From JAIBJN01 sp963847985 (GTDB lineage Bacteria; Actinomycetota; Thermoleophilia; Gaiellales; Gaiellaceae), in NCBI GenBank assembly GCA_963847985.1, contig CAWKBS010000006.1, positions 1-64,000 of the forward strand: DNA of 64,000 nt, read 5' to 3'. A program made the position numbers and the translations under genes. This document shows positions 52,413 to 60,760 of the stretch, piece by piece; positions within the stretch are counted from its first letter, which is position 1; each line of letters begins with the position of its first letter. The notes below the pieces were generated by a model, which searched no databases, had not been told where the DNA came from, and was given only the letters and a program-made list of their open reading frames with translations.

Positions 52413-53765
52413 GTGAGCCCCCAGCGCCGGATCGCGCTCGCCTCGGTCGCGGCCGCCGTCGTCCTGATCGCGCTCAAGCTCGTGACCGGCCTGGCCACGG
52501 GCAGCCTCGGCCTGCTCTCCGAGGCGGCGCACTCCGGCACCGATCTCGTCGCCGCGCTTCTGACGCTCTTCGCGGTCGGGGTCGCCGTCCGCCCGGCCGA
52601 CCGCAGCCATCCGTACGGCCACGGGAAGGCCGAGCACCTGGCCGCGCTCGCGGAGGCCTCGTTCCTCGTCCTCATCTCGCTCCTGATCGCCGCCGCGGCC
52701 GTTCGCCGGCTCGTCCTGGGGACGGACGAGGTGGACGCCACCTGGTACGCGCTCCTCGTGATCGTGATCGTCATCGCCATCGACGCGAGCAGGGCCGTCG
52801 TCCTCCACCGTTCGTCCCGGCAGTACGCGAGCCCGGCGTTCGCCGCGAGCGCGCTGCACTTCGCCGGCGACCTGGCGGGCTCGACGGCCGTCCTCCTCGG
52901 CCTGCTCGCCGCGCGGGCCGGCTACCCGGAGGGCGACGCGATCGCCGCGCTCTTCGTCGCCGCCCTCGTCCTCCTCGCAGCCGGGCGCCTCATCCGGCGC
53001 AACGTCGACGTCCTCATGGACCAGACCCCCGTGGACGAGGACGAGGCCGCCCGCCGGGCCATCGAGGAGCTCGGCCCCGGCGTGACGCTGCGGCGCCTTC
53101 GCATGCGCCGGGCGGCGGGACGACACTTCGCCGACGTCGTCATCGGCGTTCCCCCCGGCGCCGCCGTCGGCCAGGGCCACGCGGCAGCCGACGCCGTCGA
53201 GGAGGCGGTCGAGCGGGCCGTGCCGGGCGCCGACGTGGTCGTCCACGTCGAGCCCGCGGAAGCGGGGGAGCTGGGCGAGCGCGCCACCGCCGCGGCGCTC
53301 CGGGTGCCCGGCGTGCGCGAGGTGCACAACGTCGCCGTCCTCGAGGTCGACGACCGGCTCGAGGTCTCGCTCCATCTGAAGCTCCCGGGCACCCTCACCC
53401 TCACCGAGGCGCACGACGTGGCCGAGGCGGTGGAGCGGGAGATCCACGCCGCGGTGCCCGCGGTCGACGCCGTGCAGACGCACATCGAGCCGCTGGCGGA
53501 GCCCGCGGCCGTGAGCTCGGTGCCGGACGGCGCGCTCGCGGCCGAGTCGCGGGCCGTCCGCGCGATCGTCCGCGAGGAGACCGGCGTCGAGCCGCGCGAG
53601 CTCCGCTTCCTCGCCACCGACCGCGGCCTCGTCGCCTTCCTCACGCTGGCGCTCGCGCCCGAGCGCGCGCTCGCCGAGGCCCACGCGCGGGCGAGCGAGG
53701 TGGAGGAGCGCATCCGCCGCGACCATCCCGAGATCGTCGACGTGATCGTCCACACGGAGCCGTGA
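52413..53765 (+). CDS. CDF-family metal exporter with three C-terminal dimer domains
   Basis: 450 residues, far longer than the usual 300. Membrane part: TM2 SEAAHSGTDLVAAL (HxxxD), YGHGKAEHLAAL, TM5 ALHFAGDLAGS (HxxxD); these are the Zn/Fe-binding ligands. After TM6 there are three tandem cytoplasmic units: about 210-285 (ADVVIGVPPGAAVGQGH, VVHVEPAE), 295-365 (LEVSLHLKLPGTLTL, AVQTHIEP) and 375-450 (VAFLTLALAPERAL, DVIVHTEP), each ending with an HxEP motif of the ZT-dimer fold. Exports divalent cations. GTG start. Confidence 0.9.
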   Translation: MSPQRRIALASVAAAVVLIALKLVTGLATGSLGLLSEAAHSGTDLVAALLTLFAVGVAVRPADRSHPYGHGKAEHLAALAEASFLVLISLLIAAAAVRRLVLGTDEVDATWYALLVIVIVIAIDASRAVVLHRSSRQYASPAFAASALHFAGDLAGSTAVLLGLLAARAGYPEGDAIAALFVAALVLLAAGRLIRRNVDVLMDQTPVDEDEAARRAIEELGPGVTLRRLRMRRAAGRHFADVVIGVPPGAAVGQGHAAADAVEEAVERAVPGADVVVHVEPAEAGELGERATAAALRVPGVREVHNVAVLEVDDRLEVSLHLKLPGTLTLTEAHDVAEAVEREIHAAVPAVDAVQTHIEPLAEPAAVSSVPDGALAAESRAVRAIVREETGVEPRELRFLATDRGLVAFLTLALAPERALAEAHARASEVEERIRRDHPEIVDVIVHTEP

Positions 53766-53786
53766 CTCCCGCCCTTCCGAGCCCGC

Positions 53787-54938
53787 CTACGAGGTGAGCA
53801 CCGAGCGCGACTCCGCGCGGGCCTCGCGCCACCGCACGAGCTCGTACGTGTGCAACGCCAGCCACACGGCGGTGACGAGCGCCAGCGCGGCGAGCGCGGG
53901 AACCATCGTCGCGATCGGGAGCAGGAGCAGGAGGATGAGCGCCGCGACGAGGCGGCCGCGGCTCACCCGCCGCCGCCGTTCGATCCGGATCCGAATCGCG
54001 GAGTAGGTCAGCAGGTAGAGCGCGCTCCCGCCGCAGAGCGCGAACGCCGCGACGGAGTCGAGCTCGTCGCCGACGTGCCCGACGATGATCTTCATCGCGA
54101 ACGCGAAGAGCACGATCCCGACGATCATCGGGAAGTGCAGGTACGTGTACAGGTCACGGGCAAGCGCAACGCGCTCCGGCCCCTGGGCGTCCCCGAGCAT
54201 GCGCTCGCCGCGGATCGAGAAGAAGTCGAAGTACGCGAGCCAGAACGAGGTGGCGACGAGGAGCCCGAGGATCGCGGCCACGACCTCGCCCAGCCCGATG
54301 CCGATCCCGGTCGCGCCGATCCCGATGGCGATGAACGACTCGCCGAGCGCGATGATCACCACCAGGCCGTGGCGCTCCGCGAAGTGCGACGGGTAGACCT
54401 GCCAGCCCGTCGATCCGCTGACCACTGCGCCGAAGTAGGTGCAGACGAGCGCGGCGATCCAGAGCCATGTGCGCGCGCCGTCCGCGAAGCCCGCGACGAG
54501 GATCATGGCCGCGCCGAGCAGCGGCCAAGGCGCCAGCCGGAGCACGGCACCGAGCAGCTCGCGGTTCCCGCGGCCCGCGAGCGCGTAGAGCGTCAGGTGC
54601 ATCACGCAGACCACGAGGAAGGCGGCGCCGAAGAGCACGCCCTCGTCGTCGAAGACGCCCGGCACCGCGAGCGCTGCGACGAAGATCGCGATCAGGGCGA
54701 CAAGGAGCGCGATGCCGACGACGCTCTCCTCGGGGTCGACGGTGTTCGTCAACCAGGCGTATGCCGCCCAGGCCCACCAGAGCGCGGCGAGGACGAGCAC
54801 GCCCCGGCCGATTCCTGCGAACGTCGGGTCGTCGGCGAGCAGCGTCGCGACCTGCGTGAACGCGAAGACGAAGACGAGGTCGAAGAAGAGCTCGCGCGGC
54901 GTGACGCGGTGCTCGTGATCGACGGCCGCGACGCTCAC
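53787..54938 (-). CDS. LtrA-family membrane protein
   Basis: 383 residues with about 10 membrane helices. Family opening VTPRELFFDLVFVFAFTQVATLL, then ALWWAWAAYAWLTN and HFAERHGLVVIIALGESFIAIGIG, FDFFSIRGERML and the YLHFPMIVGIVLFAFAMK motifs. LtrA (low temperature requirement A) is named from Listeria; biochemical role unknown. GTG start. Confidence 0.85.
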   Translation of the reverse strand: MSVAAVDHEHRVTPRELFFDLVFVFAFTQVATLLADDPTFAGIGRGVLVLAALWWAWAAYAWLTNTVDPEESVVGIALLVALIAIFVAALAVPGVFDDEGVLFGAAFLVVCVMHLTLYALAGRGNRELLGAVLRLAPWPLLGAAMILVAGFADGARTWLWIAALVCTYFGAVVSGSTGWQVYPSHFAERHGLVVIIALGESFIAIGIGATGIGIGLGEVVAAILGLLVATSFWLAYFDFFSIRGERMLGDAQGPERVALARDLYTYLHFPMIVGIVLFAFAMKIIVGHVGDELDSVAAFALCGGSALYLLTYSAIRIRIERRRRVSRGRLVAALILLLLLPIATMVPALAALALVTAVWLALHTYELVRWREARAESRSVLTS

Positions 54939-54977
54939 CGTCGCGACCCTACCGCGTCGCCGCGGCGGTCAGGGCCG

Positions 54978-54995
54978 CTAGGAGGATTTGGCGAG
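54978..54995. repeat. Possible lone end of element-1-type repeat
   Basis: CTAGGAGGATTTGGCGAG matches the left end of element 1 (CTAGGAGGGTTTGGCGGAG) at 16 of 18 aligned positions. It supplies the stop codon of a VOC gene, as the ends of element 1 do for their neighbours. Too short to be certain. Confidence 0.3.
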
Positions 54996-55376
54996 GTCGT
55001 CGAGTGGTTGCCCGAAGGCGATGTCGTGGCCGTCCGGATCCTGAACGCCGAACTCGCGGAATCCATGCGGAGCGTCGTAGATCGTGTAGTCGATCTCGGC
55101 ACCCCGCTCCTGCACCTCGGCGTAGATTGCGTCGGCGTCGTCCACCCGGATATAGGCATTCCAGGTCTGGCCGACGATCCTCCAGTTGGGGACGATCCGC
55201 GCTGGATCGGGACACAGAGCGAACAGGAGCGTGGCCTCGTCGCGTCGCGCGGTCATGAAGTTCGGCGGCCGGCCGAACACCTCGCACTCGAAGCCGAGCC
55301 GGTCGCGGTAGAAGGTCACGGCCCGTTCGAGGTCAGCGACGAGAAGAACCGGCGAGACGCCGGTGAGCGTCGGCAT
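54978..55376 (-). CDS. VOC-family protein (glyoxalase/bleomycin-resistance fold)
   Basis: 132 residues. Opening VSPVLLVADLERAVTFYRDRLGFE, a FNMTARRDEATLLFAL-like strand, and closing HGFREFGVQDPDGHDIAFGQ. Metal-ligand His and Glu pattern of the bleomycin-resistance type. The last residues DLAKSS and the stop TAG are encoded by ctaggaggatttggcgag on the plus strand, which resembles one end of element 1 at 37330. Confidence 0.8.
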   Translation of the reverse strand: MPTLTGVSPVLLVADLERAVTFYRDRLGFECEVFGRPPNFMTARRDEATLLFALCPDPARIVPNWRIVGQTWNAYIRVDDADAIYAEVQERGAEIDYTIYDAPHGFREFGVQDPDGHDIAFGQPLDDLAKSS

Positions 55377-55495
55377 GCGGGGAGTCTAAGCCGCGAGCCT
55401 CACGTTCCGAGACGAGGCCCGAGCGGCAGTTCAGTTCACGGCGCAGATGGCGACCGCGGTGTACGTCCCCGCCTGCCCCGACTCGCGGGGGCGGA

Positions 55496-55521
55496 GGGCG
55501 GGCGGGACTAGTCGCCCGCCC
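55496..55521 (-). terminator. Hairpin terminator
   Basis: 9-bp stem GGGCGGGCG (55496-55504) with CGCCCGCCC (55513-55521), 8-nt loop, downstream of the minus-strand gene ending at 55536. Confidence 0.5.
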
Positions 55522-55535
55522 GCCTAACTTTCGCT

Positions 55536-56092
55536 TCAGCTCAGCGCAGGCACCACGACTTCGCAGAAGTCGTCCGTGCGGCCTGTCGATCCCTTGACTT
55601 GCTCGAAGGAGATCTCCGTGTCGTCGGAGGGATCGCTCGGCGTGCCGCCGTGATCGACCAGCAACTCGAAGCGAACCTGCCCCGGGTTCCTGCCTATCGC
55701 CTTGCCGTTCGAGTTGTAGATCACGGCGTTGCCGGTCGAGAGGATGAGGATCGTGAGCGTGCCGTCGCCGTTGTCCGTCACGCGCAGATCCTTGTCGATC
55801 AGGTTGACCGTGCTCACGACGAACTTGTCGTTGTCCACGTTCGTGAACGTTTCCGTGATCCGGAGCCGATTGGCGAAGTAGATGAGCCCATCGCGTCCGC
55901 GCGGCTGATCGTGGTGGTCCCGTCCACGACAAAGTGGCTCTCTACCACCATGTCCGTCCCACAGAAGGCTTCGATCTCGTTGAAGAACTCCTCGTGGAAG
56001 GTCTCCTTGACCACGCGCCCAGGCTCGGCCAGCGCGGGCACGGCAAGTACGAACGCTCCCAACAAAGCTGCTGCCAACAGAAGTCGCCGCAT
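55536..56092 (-). CDS. Secreted protein of unknown function (frameshifted)
   Basis: Joined length about 185 residues. Signal peptide RRLLLAAALLGAFVLAVPALA; then ETFHEEFFNEIEAFCGTDMVV, VDGTTTISRADAMG, and after a shift near 55885 LIYFANRLRITETFTNVDND, VNLIDKDLRVTDNGDGTLTI, STGNAVIYNSNGKAIGR and a closing CEVVVPALS. Cys in both parts may bridge. General layout resembles the secreted protein at 3025-3519. No function known. Single indel break. Confidence 0.65.
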
Positions 56093-56399
56093 CTCTACTA
56101 CCTCCTCCCCCGCAACGGTTATAAAAAAGGCCGCCCCTTCATCGCGGGGGATCGGCCACCAGGCAAGAAGACTCTGTCATCCCTCGATCCGTAGTTCAAG
56201 CGCCGCGCCCGGCTCGCCTGCCCGCGGCCGCGGGCAGGTCTGAAAGAGCCATCTAACCGCCGCGTCGTAGCCTGACCCTGCCGGGGCATTCACCAGCACG
56301 GGTAGCCAGGAGCATTGGGGCGAGCCGAGGCCGCAGAATCGGCCCGCCCCGATGCGGTTTAGGCCGGAGGATCAGGCTCCGGCTAGAGAGGAGGCCGTT
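56093..56399. other. Gene-free stretch with a 22-bp palindrome
   Basis: 307 bp upstream of the broken secreted gene. It has an AT-rich TTATAAAAAAGG near 56121, a 22-bp perfect palindrome at 56217-56238 (CCTGCCCGCGGCCGCGGGCAGG arms), and the words TCGTAGCCTGAC and CCGGGGC shared with 59451-59473. No gene recognised. Confidence 0.4.
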
Positions 56400-56762
56400 T
56401 TAGAGGCCTCCGTAGTAGCCGCCCAGCTCAGCTCTGTAGGCATCGTCGTGATAGCGGCTCTCGTCGAACTCGGGAGCGTTCTTGATCTCGTCCTTCGAAC
56501 GGTTGACGTAGACGGTCTCGGCGTCCAGGTCGACGCGGTCGATCACGCCGGCCGGCAGGACGACCTTCTTGCCGAAGATCCAAGGGCCGGTGTCAACGAC
56601 GATGTAGCTGCGGGCTGTCTCGTAGGTGGCCTCGTCGATCTTGCCGATGCCGCCATCGGTCGCCTCGACGCTGAAGCCGGTGAGATCAGTTCCTCGGCTC
56701 ATGTCGATGCCGAGTGTCTCGACCTCTTGGTACGTCCACAGATCGGTAGTGGTGTGGGGCAT
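56400..56762 (-). CDS. PRC-barrel domain protein
   Basis: 120 residues. PRC barrel with LGIDMSRGTDLTGFSVEATDG, GIGKIDEATYETARSYIVVDTGPW, GKKVVLPAGVIDRVDLDAETVYVN. Similar small proteins occur in many Actinomycetota; PRC domains bind RNA or proteins. Start ATG 56762 with GGAAGGAG upstream at long spacing; the longer frame to 56951 was rejected. Confidence 0.8.
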   Translation of the reverse strand: MPHTTTDLWTYQEVETLGIDMSRGTDLTGFSVEATDGGIGKIDEATYETARSYIVVDTGPWIFGKKVVLPAGVIDRVDLDAETVYVNRSKDEIKNAPEFDESRYHDDAYRAELGGYYGGL

Positions 56763-56996
56763 TCGTGTGCTGCTCCTTCCGTTGGCCTCCCCTGGCGGTG
56801 CCCAGGGTGGGCGCCGCAGCAGTCGGCCGGTTTCAACTGTCGCGCCTGGATACCCAGCCATTCGAGAACGCAACCTGGGAAAGCCTGGCTTTTTCACGAT
56901 GCTGCCAACGGGCGAGCACGACGCCCCTCTTAGACCGAGCGGTAGGCGCACGCCCGTGGGCCTGGGACGACAGCCGCACTGCCGGGGCCGTCTGAC

Positions 56997-58013
56997 CTAG
57001 ATCCAGTTGCGGACGCGAGCGACGGAGAGTACGACCACCGCGATTGCGAGCATCGTCGCGATCACAACCCAAAATACCCAGGCTAGGTCGAAGAGGCCGA
57101 CTTCGAAGTTCATGCCCATGATCCCGCCGAGCACGGTTGCCGGTAGGAGGATCACGGTGACCAGCGTGAGCAACTTCATGATGTCGTTTGTCCGTTGTCC
57201 GATTCGGGTGACGAGGAGATCGAATGAGCCGAAAGTCGACTCTTTCGCCTCGCGGGCGGCGTCCAACGCTCTGTCCACGCGGCGCTCGAGGTCGGCGAAA
57301 CGTTGTGCTGATTGTTCGCTCGAGAGCTGATCGAGTTCGGGGTGTGAGAGAGAAACGACGACTTCGCGGTGCGGGGCGAGCGCCCGTCGCAGCGTCCCAA
57401 TCGTGCGGCGGAGTTCGACGAGCCGGTTCAGGTCGTCAGTAGCCATTTTGGGGGTATTGGTCATGACCCTCGCGTCGAGATCCTCCAGCTCCCGCTCGAT
57501 GTCATCCAGGGCACGGAGGTAGCTGGAGATGATCCAGTCGAGAATGGTTGCGACGAACGAGGGTGCGTCGAGCGCGCCGATTTGACCTCCCCCCTGGGCG
57601 CGCTCGAAGAACTCCTCGAGCACGTCGGCCTTCTCACGATAGGCGGTGACGATCCAGTTCACACCGAGAACACACTCGATTGGAACCAGCTCAGGCGCAT
57701 CCCCCTCGCCGTTTACGACGTACAGCGTCACGTACATGCGCTCGCCTTCGTCGGCAACTGAGGCCCTTCCCGGGTGCTCGCCCAGGCGGTGCGCGAGCGC
57801 CTCGCCGAGATCGAGGGTCTCCCGCAGCGCCGCCACTTCCTCGTCCGTCGGGTCGTGCAGTGCGAGCCACAGCAGCTGACCGCGATTGAGCCGCTCGATC
57901 GCGGCCCTCCAATCCTCGACCTGTTCGGACTGTTGCTCGTCGAACACGAAACCTGTGAGCACCGGCCGTTGTTCCAGAGCCACCTTCGTTTCCCTCTGTC
58001 CGCCGCCGGCCAC
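56997..58013 (-). CDS. corA: CorA-family magnesium/cobalt transporter
   Basis: 338 residues. Long N-terminal cytoplasmic domain, stalk helix, then two C-terminal membrane helices with the GMN selectivity motif in VLGGIMGMNFEVG near 305. Forms a pentameric Mg2+ channel. GTG start at 58013. The C-terminus ends RVRNWI. Stop at 56997. Confidence 0.9.
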   Translation of the reverse strand: MAGGGQRETKVALEQRPVLTGFVFDEQQSEQVEDWRAAIERLNRGQLLWLALHDPTDEEVAALRETLDLGEALAHRLGEHPGRASVADEGERMYVTLYVVNGEGDAPELVPIECVLGVNWIVTAYREKADVLEEFFERAQGGGQIGALDAPSFVATILDWIISSYLRALDDIERELEDLDARVMTNTPKMATDDLNRLVELRRTIGTLRRALAPHREVVVSLSHPELDQLSSEQSAQRFADLERRVDRALDAAREAKESTFGSFDLLVTRIGQRTNDIMKLLTLVTVILLPATVLGGIMGMNFEVGLFDLAWVFWVVIATMLAIAVVVLSVARVRNWI

Positions 58014-58344
58014 GCGGCGGGCCCCTGGTCGCCTTCGCCAGTGATGACGATGACGTCGTGGGGCGCGACGAGATGACGCCGGTCGGCTACGACAAGCGGG
58101 GGCTGCCGCTGTACGCGCCGCGGGGGATCACAAAGCGGCTTCCGTGGTAGCGCGTTCCGTGCACGCACCGGTGCACGCACGCGACGCGGATTTCCGGCAT
58201 CCCTGGCACAGCTGACCCGCTCAACCAAGCGGGTTTCGCTGAGCCATGCGGGGCGAAATGGGGGAGGTAGGACTCGAACCCCCCTGCAAATCGCGCTGTT
58301 CTAGCCGCCGAGGTACGCACCGGGGTACGCACCGTATGGGCATG
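58014..58344. other. Junction region: short ORF relic and att-type repeats
   Basis: About 330 bp without a clear gene. A short frame (58058-58150) ends KRGLPLYAPRGITKRLPW and may be a gene relic. Then come two tandem motifs GTGCACGCACCG / GTGCACGCACGCG (58158-58183), the 87-bp repeat copy A (58194-58280) and the tandem GGTACGCACCG units (58312-58334). Confidence 0.45.
58194..58280 (-). repeat. 87-bp direct repeat, copy A: tRNA-Tyr 3' end plus downstream flank
   Basis: Near identical to 60673-60760 (about 4 differences). It comprises the last 22 bases of tRNA-Tyr (T-loop onward, 58259-58280) and about 65 bp of downstream sequence including the hairpin CCCGCT-CAACCA-AGCGGG. The T-stem is disrupted (GGGGG instead of GTAGG), so no tRNA can form here. 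It marks the left end of an insertion. Confidence 0.75.
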
Positions 58345-58491
58345 TTAGGTGTCTCCGAGCCCTGGATCTTCCCAGGTCACCGTGTCATCCAGAACCCAGC
58401 GCAACGCCCGGTGCTTGCCGGCGAGCTCGGCCCACTCATAGTCGGTGTACGGGCCCAGCGGCGGTCGTGGGTTGCGGCCGAGTCGGAACAC
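58345..58491 (-). CDS. Small hypothetical protein in the element
   Basis: 48 residues from GTG 58491: VFRLGRNPRPPLGPYTDYEW, then AELAGKHRALRWVLDDTVTW and the end EDPGLGDT. The composition is protein-like and differs from frame noise. No ribosome site is clear. Divergent from the HNH gene by 7 bp. Too short for homology calls. Confidence 0.35.
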   Translation of the reverse strand: MFRLGRNPRPPLGPYTDYEWAELAGKHRALRWVLDDTVTWEDPGLGDT

Positions 58492-58498
58492 AACGGGG

Positions 58499-58827
58499 AT
58501 GGCTAGGCGCAGGCGCAGCATCAACTTTCCGCGGTCGACGGCCTCGACTACGAGCCGCGGCTACGGAACGGTGCACCAGGCCGAGCGGAAGCGTTGGGAA
58601 CCCGTCGTGCGGTCAGGCCGTGTCGCCTGCGTCCGCTGCGGCTTTCCGATCGCGCCTGGTGCGCGCTGGCACTTGGATCACCGAGACGACGGCCTCGGCT
58701 ACTTGGGCTGAGTCACGCCAGGTGCAACGTGCGGGCTGCGGCGAAGCTGGGGAATCAACGTATGCGCGAGAAGAGGTCGCTCGAGGATTCGCCGAGCTCG
58801 GTGCGGGTGGCTTCGAGGGACTGGTGA
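58499..58827 (+). CDS. HNH endonuclease (frameshifted)
   Basis: Joined length about 109 residues. First frame: RGYGTVHQAERKRWEPVVRS, CVRCGFPIAPGARWHLDHRDDGLGYLG; after a shift near 58709 it continues SHARCNVRAAAKLGNQRMRE. The CxxC, LDH and HxxCN residues are those of the small HNH nucleases encoded next to phage terminase genes. A real ORF interrupted by one indel. It supports a phage origin of the element. Confidence 0.7.
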
Positions 58828-58872
58828 GCTCCCACCTTGCGGCTCCGCCCGCGCGGCGGAATACTTCGGCGT

Positions 58873-58992
58873 ATGAACCTCCACCAGCTTCGCCGCTTCG
58901 ACGACGAGGCCGAGGCCGCGATCCGGCGCAACAGCATCGTCAAGCTCACGGCCACGGTCGTCATGGCGGTACGGTGGAAATCGCCGCGCTGA
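58873..58992 (+). CDS. Short possible leader ORF
   Basis: 39 codons: MNLHQLRRFDDEAEAAIRR, NSIVKLTATVVMAVRWKSPR. Overlaps the start of the next gene by 19 bp in another frame. Composition is amphipathic and protein-like, but no ribosome site is obvious; coding status uncertain. Confidence 0.3.
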   Translation: MNLHQLRRFDDEAEAAIRRNSIVKLTATVVMAVRWKSPR

Positions 58993-59417
58993 TCGTTTCG
59001 ATCTTCGCGCTCTTCGTCTCGATTGGCTCTCTTCTCTATACGCACCGAGCCGATGTCCGAGCCGAACGCGCCCAGCTTAGTCTGTCTTACCGCGGCTCGG
59101 AAACTGAGTCGTATCCGGGAGGAGAACAGCTCCGGATCTATCGCTTTCTTGTGTCGAACGTTGGCTTGGCTCCCGCTCGACACGTGGTGCTTCACCTCGA
59201 TGACAAGAAGGGCGAGCGAGTCGGATTCTCGGGAACCGGACGTCCACTCGTTTCGGGCCAGGAAGAGGAGTTCATCGTGCGGGACTACGCTCCCAAGAGG
59301 CACTACGTGTATCCCCTCAGCGTCACGTTTAAGTGGCTCAAGTGGGGAGAGGAACGCGAGCCTCAAAGAGACACGTCGAGCTTAGAGATTTGGCCTGAAG
59401 CTCCGGAGCCGTCTTAG
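58974..59417 (+). CDS. Single-pass membrane protein with beta domain
   Basis: 147 residues from GTG 58974. N-terminal membrane helix (EIAALIVSIFALFVSIGSLL), a charged coil (YTHRADVRAERAQLSLSYRG), then a beta domain (LRIYRFLVSNVGLAPARHVV, LVSGQEEEFIVRDYAPKRHY). This resembles small membrane proteins of phage or element origin in Actinomycetota. No function known. Confidence 0.55.
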   Translation: MEIAALIVSIFALFVSIGSLLYTHRADVRAERAQLSLSYRGSETESYPGGEQLRIYRFLVSNVGLAPARHVVLHLDDKKGERVGFSGTGRPLVSGQEEEFIVRDYAPKRHYVYPLSVTFKWLKWGEEREPQRDTSSLEIWPEAPEPS

Positions 59418-59699
59418 CCCCGCTGCCGTAGAGGCGAGCCCGCTTTCAAGTCGTAGCCTGACTTGGCCGGGGCGTGGGCCGGGTAGTCCTAGGGTCACCT
59501 TGCGGCCCGCGCCCGGCCTTGTCGCGTCTAGCCGTTGACCGTGGGGGCTGACCGGCGTAGGGTCGAGCCGTTCAGCACAAAGGAGCGTGAACCGAGGCAC
59601 CTCCTGTCATGGCACTCCCGCTGCGGCTTCGTATTCGATCGCCGCCCAAGGACAAGTCGCTGACGCAAAAGTCCGATTGACCTTGGGAAGGGAGAAACC

Positions 59700-60189
59700 A
59701 TGACACGGAAGCTCAGATTTGGGGCGGTCGCCGTTCTCGTGTTCGCGCTGCTCGGCACGGGCGCATCCGCCTCGGGCCCGCGGGACAAGGACGACGATGA
59801 GGGCGAAGGTCATCCGCGTCACCGAGATCATCGTGCAGGAGGCCGAGATCGACCTGGGTGAGCCGGGAGAGAGCCTGGGAGACCAGTTCGTTACATCGAG
59901 TGACCTTTTCCGCGGCGACAAGAAGGTCGGCGTCGACGGCGTGGTTTGCACGCTCGTGCGGTTGGAGCCGATGGTCTCCGCGACGGCGGAGTGCGTCGCC
60001 ACGGCAGAATTTCCAAAGGGGCAGATCACGGTTCAAGGGCTTCTGACGTTCACCGAAGAAACCGAAGGCGAGCCGTTCCGGCTGGCGATCACAGGCGGGA
60101 CGGGGAAGTACAGGGAGGCGCACGGAGAGTTGAAGGTGGTCGAGGTGAGCGAGACGGAGTCTCGGCTGACGTTCAAGATCATCGACTGA
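59700..60189 (+). CDS. Secreted allene-oxide-cyclase-like (dirigent-fold) protein (frameshifted)
   Basis: Joined length about 162 residues. ATG 59700 has GGGAAGGGAGAAACC upstream. Signal peptide RKLRFGAVAVLVFALLGTGA, then after a +1 shift in a GGG run near 59800: VIRVTEIIVQEAEIDLGEPG, SDLFRGDKKVGVDGVVCTLV, FPKGQITVQGLLTFTEETEG, LAITGGTGKYREAHGELKVV. The beta-barrel pattern with GGTGKYREAHGEL is that of AOC-like/dirigent proteins, which in bacteria are secreted and unassigned. Confidence 0.7.
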
Positions 60190-60200
60190 CAGAGGAAAGC

Positions 60201-60231
60201 GGGGGTGACGCCCGCTTGGGGCGTCACCCCC
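60201..60231 (+). terminator. Strong hairpin terminator
   Basis: 13-bp perfect stem GGGGGTGACGCCC (60201-60213) with GGGCGTCACCCCC (60219-60231), loop GCTTG, 12 bp after the AOC-like stop. Confidence 0.8.
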
Positions 60232-60569
60232 AGCACCTCGCTCGCCCGCTCGAGCCCGCGCCGTGGACGCGCTCAGCCAGTCCGGCCGCCGAAGCCTTCG
60301 GCCGTCGACCGGCCAGGCCAGCCAGGCACGCGAGAACAGCATGCGCCTCCTCAAACCCGGCGTTCGGAACCTCGGCGCAATAGCGGGCGTGCCAGCGAAA
60401 CGCAGCTCGCCGGAACCGCCCAGGTTCGTCGACCACGAGGAGGACGAGCTCGAGGGCGTCCCGGGAGGCTGACGAAGTCGAGCTCGGTCGCGGTGGCGAA
60501 CGCCACCATCGCGTTTTGCGAGTCGAGGGCGCGGCGGAAGCGGGCGTAGGGTGAGCCCTGCGAGGTCAC
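60224..60569 (-). CDS. Thermoleophilia-type hypothetical protein (frameshifted)
   Basis: Two frames join: SPYARFRRALDSQNAMVAFA with TATELDFVSL, then DALELVLLVVDEPGRFRRAA, FRWHARYCAEVP, NAGFEEAHAVLACLAGL. The pattern (Y-RF-RAL, then LxxVS, DAL-LVLL, P-RF-RAA-RWHAR) is one I recognise from short proteins common in Thermoleophilia genomes, near phage-derived loci, with no known role. Break near 60470 (one indel). GTG start at 60569. Its 3' end overlaps the terminator at 60201-60231. Confidence 0.55.
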
Positions 60570-60672
60570 GAACAGATGTTCGCACAGTCACGTCGTCGTC
60601 TACGACCGGCGCCGAAGGCAGCGCGCAGGGCAATCTCGAGGTACGCACCGGGGTACGAACGCGGTGGGCATT

Positions 60673-60760
60673 CCGGGCATTCCTGGCACAGCTGACCCGC
60701 TCAACCATGCGGGTTTCGCTGAGCCATGCGGGGCGAAATGGGGGAGGTAGGATTCGAACC
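60673..60760 (-). repeat. 88-bp direct repeat, copy B (at intact tRNA-Tyr)
   Basis: Partner of 58194-58280 with about 4 differences. Includes the last 22 bases of the intact tRNA-Tyr and its downstream flank with the hairpin ACCCGC-ATGGTTGA-GCGGGT, likely the tRNA terminator. The right end of the element at the tRNA. Confidence 0.75.

Larger units (their letters stand above)
58194..60760. mobile_element. Decayed integrated element at tRNA-Tyr
   Basis: About 2.5 kb bounded by 87-88-bp direct repeats of the tRNA-Tyr 3' end (A 58194-58280, B 60673-60760). Contents: a small hypothetical gene, an HNH nuclease (frameshifted), a membrane-anchored protein, an allene-oxide-cyclase-like protein and a Thermoleophilia-type hypothetical. 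Integrase is absent. The layout resembles a phage or integrative-element remnant after tRNA integration. Inference: the integrase part has been deleted. Confidence 0.5.

Noticed and set aside
50428..52416. 662-codon plus-strand frame over the GT-C gene
   Set aside because: Highly charged low-complexity shadow of a membrane protein.
57728..60708. Two minus-strand frames (57728-58228 and 59713-60708) both starting MVERVSCAR
   Set aside because: The shared peptide comes from the duplicated att repeat (87-88 bp), not from related genes.
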